A stretch of 64,000 nt of DNA from Akanthomyces muscarius (lineage: Eukaryota > Ascomycota > Sordariomycetes > Hypocreales > Cordycipitaceae): positions 1,116,001 through 1,180,000 of the forward strand of contig NC_079243.1 in NCBI RefSeq assembly GCF_028009165.1. The letters run 5' to 3'. The notes beneath the pieces were generated by a model. The model was given only the letters and a program-made list of their open reading frames with translations. It had not been told where the DNA came from and made no database searches. Made by a program: the position numbers and the translations under genes. Shown in pieces: positions 56,064-64,000 of this stretch (position 1 is the stretch's first letter; every line of letters begins with the position of its first letter).

Positions 56064-56074
56064 CTCAAATTCAA

Positions 56075-58600
56075 TCAAACAAGGCACATATAGAGCCCAA
56101 TTCTATCTCAGCCCCGACAAGAACTATACTCACGCAAGAGCCGGCAATATACGCATTGATAAGCTCGGATAGATCTCATACTTGTCGGAATATTTTCTAT
56201 GCTTTAGCTCGAAGTTTGATTCTGGTCTGCCGAGCTTGCAAGGATGAGGTGCCACGGTCCCTTCTTTGATAAGGTCAGCTCGACTTCAGCATCATTCTGC
56301 TACTGTGAGTAGCAGTGGCGGTCCGGATCTAAGATTCCATGCAGCCACCTGACGGCAGCTTGCGAGGGCAGTTCCCCACAAGGCAAGTTATAATGGCTTC
56401 TGGAGCATTTAACATATGCAAAAAGAACCATCATTGCGATCTTGTCAAGAGCTGGTAGTTTTCGCCAGTTATCAGAGCATTATAATTCATTACTGCACAG
56501 GTGCTCAGTGGCACGCAAGCAGGGCCAGTCGTTCGCAGCGAGGTCCGCTCACGGCGCGCGGAAGCCGCGTGGCACTACGGCATCTTGTTTTCTCCGTAAC
56601 ACAAGCTTTGCTTCATATTGTTTACTATTCCCGCTCGCTTGTGGCTGGCTGTAAACCTTATGCCACTATGGCCGATGGCCGCCGCCTCTTGACACTAGTG
56701 GGCGGACTAGTTGTTCATTCCTCCCGTGTTTCGAATAATCAAGCCGAAGCCTCGGCTACATGAACGAGGTGCGAAGCGCCAGGGGAAACTCACCGGTGTA
56801 TATCAGAGGTCGAGATGAAAAAGCAAAACTGGAAAATGACGACGCCGCGATAAGGTCAATCGGGAGGCAGCCAACTTCAACAGAGTATGCAGCCGATCGT
56901 TAATCTATCTGCCCGAATTGTCAATCATATGCTTGTGCCCCGATGCTGGACAAAAAGCGATGAAATAATGTGTTGACAGCCCCAGACCCCCGGAGTTTTC
57001 GTCCTTAATTTTTGTCCCACCCCCAGTCTGGATTTTTCCTTGATTTTCTATCAGATAAGACCGGACGGCTCGTACCAGAGCTAATGCAGGAAAGATGCGG
57101 TGATATCTGGCCAACGCAGCCAATCGGTGGCAACCATTTTATCAGAGATGAGTGCTGTGCACGGACTCCGTTCCAGGACTCCAGCCCGACAAGCCGGATG
57201 CTCACGTAAAGACGTCAGCCTCGCTGTCGCTCCCCAGAGCTAGCCGGATGATCATCTTGGCAACTGAGACCCCATAATATCATCATCCGTTATTGGTCCA
57301 TGAGACTCGCAGTTATGGCTAGCTTGAGAGTGTCCAAGCAATCCCCTGAACATCGATTCCCTTGTTTGCGTATGCATTGCGAAGGATCGGATCGAAGTTG
57401 CGGAATGTAAGGGACCCCTGCTGCTTCACTCGACGTCGATACCGCCTGAGTCGGACCAGGGACTTGCACGAGCAACACTGCGGTATCAGTATCGGCAGTG
57501 GCACACGGGATATTTCCGTGTACGGCAATGAAGGAAGCCTCATCGGCGGTCTTATCTCAAGAACAAAATACTGAGATGCAAGAACAAGCTCGTTCACATG
57601 TGACAGCTACGTTGCCCAATTTGACCTCATTGATGATGCGGCAGTGAGCTGTGCCAGGCGACTGCTACCCTACGCCTGTCGGTGAGTTGGTCGAGCCGCA
57701 TCCCCGAAATTGGTGATTCGAAGCACGTCAGATATTGAGCGATTTAAGCCAGAGATAAGACACGAGATTTGAAGAACGAATATCAAGAAACGAATGTTTA
57801 ATCTCCGTGTCCATGACTGCATGATCTGAGCCACAAATTGTTGACAAATTTGACGACTGCTAAAGCTGAATTTGTGCTGGCAACAGGCTTGAGGGACGAA
57901 AAGGGCAACAAACAGAGAAAGCATGAAAACTTACTCATCAATCTGCTTTCAATAGAGAAACTGCTTGTGGTCTCCACAGACTGGTCACCATCCATACAAC
58001 GAAGCTCGTCCGCGCGTCAGCAGCCTTGGCAAGGGCGCGCGAAAATGTCCTCTACGACATCTCACTTCTCTCACAAGGCGCACACTAGCTAGGATGCTAG
58101 ATGCCGCAGCTGCCTGTACTAATACAGGAGCCCCCCGCACCGGGCTGCCTTTTCACAACAGAACAGTGCGCGAACCATTTTACATAAGATAAAGGCATTG
58201 ACACGATGCTGCCGTTTCGCGATGGCGTCAAAATCTAGGAGCGGTGTCAATGCCGCGCACAACTTTAGTGCGGTGCCTGCGCCCTTTCTCCAAAAGAACC
58301 AAGCCCTACGGCGCGCCCTTTGCGGGAATACGGCGAGCAATACCACAGGCACTTGGCAAGCTCAAAATAGCTGCTGGAAGAGCCTCACTATTGTAGTCAA
58401 CCACCTAGTTAGTTAGCAGTTAGCGCCCGAGATGACCGCTGGGTTTGGGGAATCTTGAGACCAGCAGTCAGCACACAAGGCTGCGGAGCTACATATAAAT
58501 AATTAGCTACCGGCGCGTGTGTTTGAAGAAAAGATTGGTCCATCAATATCCTCGTGAAGAAAATTTCCAACACTTCATAAAAAATCCAAAAACCTGCACC
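56075..58600. other. Long intergenic region without a supported gene
   Basis: About 2.5 kb. Short frames on both strands (for example 57319-57597 minus and 56416-56763 plus) have no domain, signal peptide or splice evidence. The composition is normal, so this is not a RIP island. Nothing else is seen. Confidence 0.45.
58494..58501 (+). promoter_or_regulatory. TATA box of the GNAT gene
   Basis: TATAAATA about 100 bp before the start codon at 58601. Confidence 0.5.
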
Positions 58601-59170
58601 ATGGTATCTCTTACTTTCCGCCGCGCCACACTGGACGACGCACCTCGCCTGCGCGACCTCAACGAGCACGCGTTTTCCACCAACGATTCGCGGCCCAATT
58701 GGACCGGCGACGCGGAGCTTGCCTCCAAGTACACCCTCTCGGTCGAGAGCATCAAGAGAGGTCTCGCCATGGAGGGCTGGGAGACATTTGTCGCCGAGAA
58801 CGAGGCCAGCGAAATCATTGCCTCTGTCAATGTCGGCAAAAAGGGCGACGACACGGGCCGCATTGCGACCCTCATCGTGCAGGACGAGTACCAGCGCGGG
58901 GGCGTCGGCGGCCGCGTCCTGGCCTACGGCGAGGACTTTTGCAAGCGGGAATGGGGCGTCAAGAAGCTGTCGCTGAATGCGCTGTCGTCGCGCACGGCGC
59001 TGCTGGCGTGGTACAAGAGTCGTGGATACCGCGAGACGGGGGAGACGAGCCCGTTTCCGCGCGATGCGGGTGAATTCGCTTCGATCAATATTCCGGAGGA
59101 CCTCTGCTTTATCGAAATGGACAAGGACGCCGGCGCCGCGGAGGATGATGGTGCGGTGAAGGGCAGATAA
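58601..59170 (+). CDS. GNAT-family N-acetyltransferase (189 aa)
   Basis: Single exon; the ATG at 58601 lies in a CACC ATGG context. The protein has the GNAT fold order: an opening strand and helix (LTFRRATLDDAPRLRDLNE), a central strand TFVAENEASEIIASVNVG, and the acetyl-CoA loop VQDEYQRGGVGGRVLAYG, matching the Q/R-x-x-G-x-G/A motif. LSLNALSSRTALLAWYKSRG is the C-terminal motif B region. The acceptor substrate is unknown. The tail (DKDAGAAEDDGAVKGR) is acidic and poorly conserved. Confidence 0.9.
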   Translation: MVSLTFRRATLDDAPRLRDLNEHAFSTNDSRPNWTGDAELASKYTLSVESIKRGLAMEGWETFVAENEASEIIASVNVGKKGDDTGRIATLIVQDEYQRGGVGGRVLAYGEDFCKREWGVKKLSLNALSSRTALLAWYKSRGYRETGETSPFPRDAGEFASINIPEDLCFIEMDKDAGAAEDDGAVKGR

Positions 59171-60004
59171 GTTGCGACGTCAAGGCTGCGAGAAATCTAG
59201 GACAAGCTGGGCGGCTGTGTGCCAGTTTGGATACAGCTGCATCTGCAACGCGATGGGCTAGTTACTAGTTGTATTTTGCAGCGCCGCAATGGAGAGCTGA
59301 GAGGAGCCCTGCTCGCCAACTGGGTCGGAATGACAAGCGATCGGCAGTTATTTGACGTCATTTGTAGAAATCTATCTATCATTTCTCCCCTCGTTTCTGT
59401 CAGCTTCCAGCAAGCCGCATGTGAAGTGTGGGATCAGCGCCAGCAGATAGTGAGGATGGCATGGGTAGAAGTAACCTAGTAAGCTGTTAACTATAGCTAA
59501 CTAGCGATCCCGATACCATTCTTATTGAAATGATGATAGCTCCCGCACGCTGTGAGCTTCTTCACAGGTTTTCTATGTTATCCTCAGGTAGCATTTATGG
59601 AAACATGCTTTTCATCACTAACAAAGATCGCTCTGGAAGAAAAGCTTGGTTTGTCAATGCCAGGTAACTAGCGTCATGGCTTACACGGGCCGACATCATG
59701 GACAGTAGTCGGAACACCATGAGCCTGCTACCGCATTGCAACGAATTATCCGGAATATTATAGAAATTGGAATGACGAACTATAATACTGACATGTTGCA
59801 AAAATCTCTGATCTACATCGGCTGCACCGTGATCCTACAGAATTGGTCACGCAGCTGTGGTGTAGCTGCTTGGCAATTATGCCGCGTGAGCTGCGCTCCA
59901 CGGGACCGCTTCGTCGGCAGCAGCCGGGTCATGTCTGAACGTTGACATCCTCAGGATAACTTTACAAAACCCCCTCGCATTGAAGGTGATACGAACGAAC
60001 GGCC
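59171..60004. other. Intergenic region
   Basis: An 834-bp spacer with only short domainless frames. No repeat or RNA gene is visible. Confidence 0.45.
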
Positions 60005-61650
60005 GTGACAAACACGACGGCCGGCCATAACCATCCTTGGCTCAACATCGCCATCCTCGGCGCTGGTATAGCGCGTGTGGCCACTGCAATTGGGGTACTC
60101 ATTGAAGATGACGCAAAGCACCGCGTCACGGTATTGGAGAAGTACGCAAACTGCCAGCCAACGTTTAGCGGTCCCGCGCAGCTTCACATCAACGATGCTC
60201 GTGTTCTGAAAGAATACGGCATCGCGAAAGAGATCGAAGCGTGCTCCCCTGAGCTTCAACCGGTGAACAATATACACACTTTCGGATGGCCACTTGCTAT
60301 ACAATTTGCCCGCCACCGTGTCGCAAAAGATTACAAGTCGCCGTGCGTATATTGCAAATCCACCCTGAAGATACTGCGGATACGCATTGACAGAAGATAG
60401 AATTTGGAATGTTTACGGAGCGACTTACTGGGTATTCTATTAGCGCGCGCCACGGAACTTGGGGCAGTGTGCAGGTTTGGCGCCAGTGTCGCGGACATTG
60501 ATGCTGAAGCCGATAGATCACTTCTCACAATGGAGAATGAACAGACTTTCTTGTTCGATCTTGTGATTGCCTCCGACGGTAAGCGACAGCGCCACACAAA
60601 ACAGAATGTATGCCGCTTACATCTTCAGGGATTCGTTCCAAAACCCGCACCAAGACGGTAGGTAGTGTGAATGTCATTCATCCAGTGACTGTCTACAGCA
60701 TCAACGTCGATCGAGAGAAGCTCAAGCAGCACAAGGACTTGGAAATTTTCCTGAACAGAAGCGGATTCTGGGTTGGTCCGAGTCAGAAAGTGGTTGGAGT
60801 TGATCTACCGTCGTCCTGCAACCTCGTTTTTTTGCGTCGAGAAAGACGACGGAGAAAACGGCGCCTGGGACAAGCTGCACGATGTTGAAGATGTCAAGAA
60901 GCAGTTTTCTAAAGCGGAGCCGTGATTGCAAAATACTTTGAGCTTGGCTACCGGGTCGTGCTATATATAGAATTTTTTGGACATCCCGGAGCTTGGCACA
61001 TGGACCAGCAAGAACGGCAGGGTCGTCTTGATTGGCGATGCGGCACACGCGATGCGTCCATTTGCGGCACGAGTGAGGATATCGAGCTAGAAAGACATTT
61101 CTTCTCCCCCCAAAATACACTAACAATAATTTAAAATTCAGGGAGCTGGCTCTTCCATCGAGGACAGCGCTTGTTTGGCAAAATGCATATCGCGGGCTAG
61201 CAGCATCCCAGAAGGGACCGCGGTGTTCGAGCCAATTCGTAAGCAGCGCGCTACATACATGGCCGAAGCCGGCTAGTTGAACCGGAAATTCGGCATGATG
61301 CCCAATGGTCCTGTATAAGAGGCTCACGAGGCGGCTCTGGAGAAACTGCGCGACGAAGAAGCAAGAGGCGACCCCCCCCCCCCCCCCCCCCGCGCCAGAG
61401 CCAGAAGCAAGGCGCGTGCCACAAAGCTTACAGGACTTTGCGCCTCCAGACCTGGTGGCGAGTACATTCACCCTTGTTTAGGGAGCCTATGTCAGTGGCT
61501 GGGACATCTTTGCGCACGTAAGTGACCCTGATTGGGAGGCATGTTATATCTGCTAACTCACTCGCGGACCAAAGTGTACTTGAGCAAACTCAACAAGGAA
61601 GCGTAAGTACAGCATAAAATCAAGCAAAGTGTTTACACGGCAAATATAGA
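60005..61650 (+). pseudogene. FAD-dependent monooxygenase pseudogene (salicylate hydroxylase type)
   Basis: The dinucleotide motif appears as IAILGAGIARVATAIG, with Arg replacing the usual third Gly, and the start codon position reads GTG. A likely intron (GTGCGT...ACAG, about 60341-60393) leads to a 1-nt frameshift before RSDLLGILLARATELGA. An intron with a GTAAGC donor and CTTCAG acceptor then rebuilds DLVIASDG-IRSKTRTK, the DG motif. Beyond further frameshifts, NGRVVLIGDAAHAMRPFAA is the third FAD motif. The next exon begins GAGSSIEDSACLAKCIS and meets a stop (AEAG-stop), and a C20 run lies at 61372-61391. The enzyme would hydroxylate an aromatic substrate using NAD(P)H and FAD. It is clearly inactive here. 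Confidence 0.8.
61372..61391 (+). repeat. Homopolymer of 20 C
   Basis: An uninterrupted run of C inside the monooxygenase pseudogene. Its exact length may be uncertain in any assembly. Confidence 0.85.
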
Positions 61651-61752
61651 GCAGCATGACGAATTTCAATAAAATATATACTGTCAAAAATGTTCAAGGC
61701 CCTCTATGTACATGCAATCTTGCCTCTTTTCCCTCGCAATAGTATCCCTCGC

Positions 61753-62445
61753 TCATTTGCCGCCGCCAAAGATATCACAAGTGCCCTTGCCCGGCGCATG
61801 CGGGTTGCGCGAGTTGCGGTTCACGTCAGGACCGGGCTGGGGAAAGTCGACATCGGTGCCCTCATAGGTGCAGACGCCGTTGCCCACGTTTGCGACAAAC
61901 ATGTTGGGGCGGCTGGCGAGCGGGACCGAGGCGTCGCGGCGCTTCTTGCCCGCGACGGTGATGACGGCGCAGTTCATGTACATTTCGCGGTTGCCCTCGT
62001 TGTTGAACCAGGTCCAGGCAAAGACCATCTGACCGGAGGGCGTGTCGCTGGGGAGGGTGAACTGGTAGCTCGAGTCGCCGTTGACGGGGCAGTTGCCAAT
62101 GTACGAGTGCACCACCTTGAACGTGCGGCCCTTGTCAAAGGAGACGGACGCTTGGCAGCTGCCGCCCTTGTGCGGTGTGTTGCCGTGGATCACAAAAGAG
62201 TAGGTGCCGCCGGGCGCCCAGGTGGCGACGGGCTTGCCCTCCTTGGTGCCGAGGAGGCCGAGGTCGCCCTTGCAGGGGAAGTCGCTGCCGTCCGAGTTGA
62301 GGGGCGAGCGGATGTCGTAGTCCTCGTCGTCGCCCGTGTTGGGGTTGAAGCTGGAGCGCAGGGCCGGGGGGCTCTTCATCTCCATGTGCGCAGCGGCCAT
62401 GGAGGCCAGGCCAACAGCGGCAAAAACGGTAGCGAGAACCTTCAT
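61753..62445 (-). CDS. AA11-type lytic polysaccharide monooxygenase, secreted (230 aa)
   Basis: Single exon. Cleavage of the signal peptide MKVLATVFAAVGLASMAAA leaves His20 as the first residue (HMEMKSPPALRS), as the copper histidine brace demands. The second ligand is probably His92 in TPHKGGSCQ. AWTWFNNEGNREMYMNCAVI and SDGSDFPCKG are characteristic of AA11 enzymes, which oxidatively cleave chitin. No carbohydrate-binding module follows; the tail is short and Gly/Pro-rich. A role in cell-wall remodelling or in breaking chitin of fungal or arthropod prey is possible. Family membership is judged from these motifs. Confidence 0.92.
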   Translation of the reverse strand: MKVLATVFAAVGLASMAAAHMEMKSPPALRSSFNPNTGDDEDYDIRSPLNSDGSDFPCKGDLGLLGTKEGKPVATWAPGGTYSFVIHGNTPHKGGSCQASVSFDKGRTFKVVHSYIGNCPVNGDSSYQFTLPSDTPSGQMVFAWTWFNNEGNREMYMNCAVITVAGKKRRDASVPLASRPNMFVANVGNGVCTYEGTDVDFPQPGPDVNRNSRNPHAPGKGTCDIFGGGK

Positions 62446-62535
62446 TTTTGGAAGTGGTGGAAAGATGATTTTTCTGTTTGAGAGGTGTGATGTTGAGCGA
62501 CTTGATCCAGATAAGCCAAGGCCGGTAGACGGTGC

Positions 62536-62545
62536 TATATATATA
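62536..62545 (-). promoter_or_regulatory. TATA box of the AA11 LPMO gene
   Basis: TATATATATA about 90-100 bp before the start codon at 62445, on the minus strand. Confidence 0.5.
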
Positions 62546-63533
62546 GTAGGTCGCGAGTAATACCTATACTACCCCAATGATCAACATCAGCTTCCCTCAT
62601 TATCATGGCTCTGGTTGCTTCTCCATGACACCGTAACATGAAGGACCGATGCTCCCACAGTACTGTCGCAGCGAGGACCGTCGCCTTCAAACCCAATTCC
62701 TGTCAACATGAGACTAAAAACAGCTACCTTCCAATTCGGGACTACTGGTGCAGAATTTCCTGCAAACGCTCTGCGGAGCTCGCAGTGGTTCTGTGTGCCA
62801 TTCGCATGAACGTGTAGGTGACTGGCTTGATGAGTTTCATCCTTACCCGCCAGCTAGCCTCCACAGCAATCTATTTCCCGTTACAACCCTAAGACTGCCA
62901 AGTCATGCACCACCCACTACGGATTTTGTCTCTATTTGGGATCGGGCAGCCCTTCATTTAATTTTCCGTAAGACCTGTGCCGCATGATCCCACATCAAGT
63001 GCAGTCTACTTCCTAATGGGGATCAGCGCTCGCTCGGTCGTGGCATCCTATTGGGAGCCGCAAGACGTGGCTGCCATGTACCCCACGCAATGCCGGCGTG
63101 GGGTACATGGGTTTATATTAAGCTTGTGGTAACGTAGCGTATACTACATGTCTATCTGATAGGCAAAAGACTTGCATCAATGCAGTCATGTGGTAATCAT
63201 TTTGATCCTATTCAGGTTCGTCCCTCGTCGTCGGGTAAGCATTGCTAGCTGGAGGCATGGTGCGCTGCGATGAGTGGATAGAGCGTCGAACGATGTGGCG
63301 ATAAGTGCCTGGCTGCCTGCGTGAATACAACATCATGAAATGCGACATGACGGACAATCATTAGGCGTGCTTGATAAATACTACATGGTGCGTCCGACGT
63401 GGTTTTCTTATCGCCATGCACTCGGCAGGCACAAATTCAAGGCGCGAAGGGGGTGGCGGCTGAGAGCGGAACATTTGCTGAAAAAATCTGAGTGATGATT
63501 CTAGTTTACCATGGAGAACAAGACCTTCTATCA
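62546..63533. other. Intergenic region
   Basis: About 1 kb between the LPMO promoter and the 3' end of the carboxypeptidase gene. Apart from the perfect hairpin at 63074-63110 nothing is recognised; short frames lack domains. Confidence 0.45.
63074..63110. repeat. Perfect 15-bp inverted repeat with a 7-nt loop
   Basis: CCATGTACCCCACGC (63074-63088) pairs exactly with GCGTGGGGTACATGG (63096-63110), separated by AATGCCG. It lies in an intergenic region far from both neighbouring coding ends. It could be a recombination or replication product, a mini transposon relic or a protein-binding palindrome. Confidence 0.9.
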
Positions 63534-64000
63534 TTAACGCCACTCATTGGCGATCCAGCGCTGCAAAATACGGTAGCTGGCCTCGGGCAGATAGCTCGGT
63601 ACCCCGTGGCCCGCACCATCCACGCCGACAAACACCAGGCGTCCATCTTCTGTGCCCTTCCAAAATCCGGTCGCGTTGACGTCTTCAGGCAGGTCGCTCC
63701 ATTTGCTGATTCGGTAATCTGCGTACCCGCCCCAGAAAAGGTTGTCGTACTGCCACTTTTGGCCCGGCGTGTTGACAATGTAGTCCTCGTTGCCGTTGAG
63801 AACCAGAAGACGTATACCGTCTAGACCAGAGCCAGCAGGTGCATCAAGTACAGATTCCAATGTCCGTGCTCTGCTCTGTGACATTGCAATTGCATAGGCC
63901 TCGCCAACAGCTGTGTCAAGGATTTGAAAGTTCATTGACTCGGGTACGCCAATGGCTTTTTTGATGTGATCTTGGTTGAGGTACCTGGAAAAGTTTCCGT
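63534..64000 (-). CDS. Serine carboxypeptidase (S10), 3' end only
   Basis: The frame ends at 63534 and runs open to the window edge at 64000, so the 5' part is missing. It begins with YLNQDHIKKAIGVPES, the usual S10 helix. The catalytic Asp lies in LNGNEDYIVNTPGQKW and the catalytic His in VFVGVDGAGHGVP. The end, ASYRILQRWIANEWR, is typical. The catalytic Ser lies beyond the edge. Such enzymes remove C-terminal residues from peptides in vacuoles or outside the cell. A nearby sedolisin and LPMO suggest a secretory context, but no signal peptide can be checked. Confidence 0.85.
   Translation of the reverse strand, partial: GNFSRYLNQDHIKKAIGVPESMNFQILDTAVGEAYAIAMSQSRARTLESVLDAPAGSGLDGIRLLVLNGNEDYIVNTPGQKWQYDNLFWGGYADYRISKWSDLPEDVNATGFWKGTEDGRLVFVGVDGAGHGVPSYLPEASYRILQRWIANEWR

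Noticed and set aside
55949..56074. 42-residue N-terminal extension of the hydrophobin
   Set aside because: It would hide the signal peptide; the MKFF start fits hydrophobins and the extension overlaps the leader after the TATA box.
1..64000. CRISPR array, bacterial operons, rRNA genes
   Set aside because: Introns, fungal domains and RIP show a eukaryotic genome; no regularly spaced short repeats or rRNA-like sequence were seen.

Overview
This window looks like a chromosome segment from a filamentous ascomycete, most likely a sordariomycete and probably in Hypocreales. Genes carry short introns of about 50-165 nt with fungal splice and branch sites. The gene set includes a class II hydrophobin, an AA11 lytic polysaccharide monooxygenase, HET-domain and NACHT-type genes, and conserved fungal housekeeping genes. 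The AT-rich blocks look like repeat-induced point mutation (RIP): TpA is abundant, CpA and TpG are scarce, and transposase codons have become TAA or TAG. Gene models, splice sites and families were read by eye with no database search.

Layout. 1-3640 and about 6850-18430 are AT islands made of decayed transposons. They hold several copies of a Fot1/pogo-type DNA transposon of about 1.86 kb with TA target sites; one copy sits exactly inside another in opposite orientation. They also hold a miniature LTR element of 535 bp and a solo LTR of 118 bp, each flanked by a perfect 5-bp target duplication. An intact HET gene (3950-5680) lies between the islands. Next to the second island are a broken NACHT-type NLR pseudogene (18439-21450) and an intact divergent HET-like gene (21843-23528).

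23.8-31.9 kb is a conserved housekeeping block: zuotin (ribosome-associated Hsp40), an MZM1-like complex III assembly factor, the splicing factor Slt11/Ecm2, sterol 24-C-methyltransferase Erg6, and pyruvate dehydrogenase E1 beta. After it come a truncated FAD monooxygenase, a secreted sedolisin protease and a 1371-aa PNP-NACHT-ankyrin NLR whose ankyrin array contains two nearly identical tandem units. A second housekeeping pair follows: Ski2 (RNA exosome cofactor) and the ESCRT-III protein Did2.

49-64 kb is accessory and secretory: a small Kazal-like secreted protein, a beta-lactamase-family esterase, a P450 pseudogene beside an intact P450, a class II hydrophobin, a GNAT acetyltransferase, an FAD monooxygenase pseudogene containing a C20 run, an AA11 LPMO, and the 3' end of a serine carboxypeptidase cut by the window edge. 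Overall, conserved blocks alternate with fast-changing stretches of self/non-self recognition genes, secreted proteins and decaying oxygenases.
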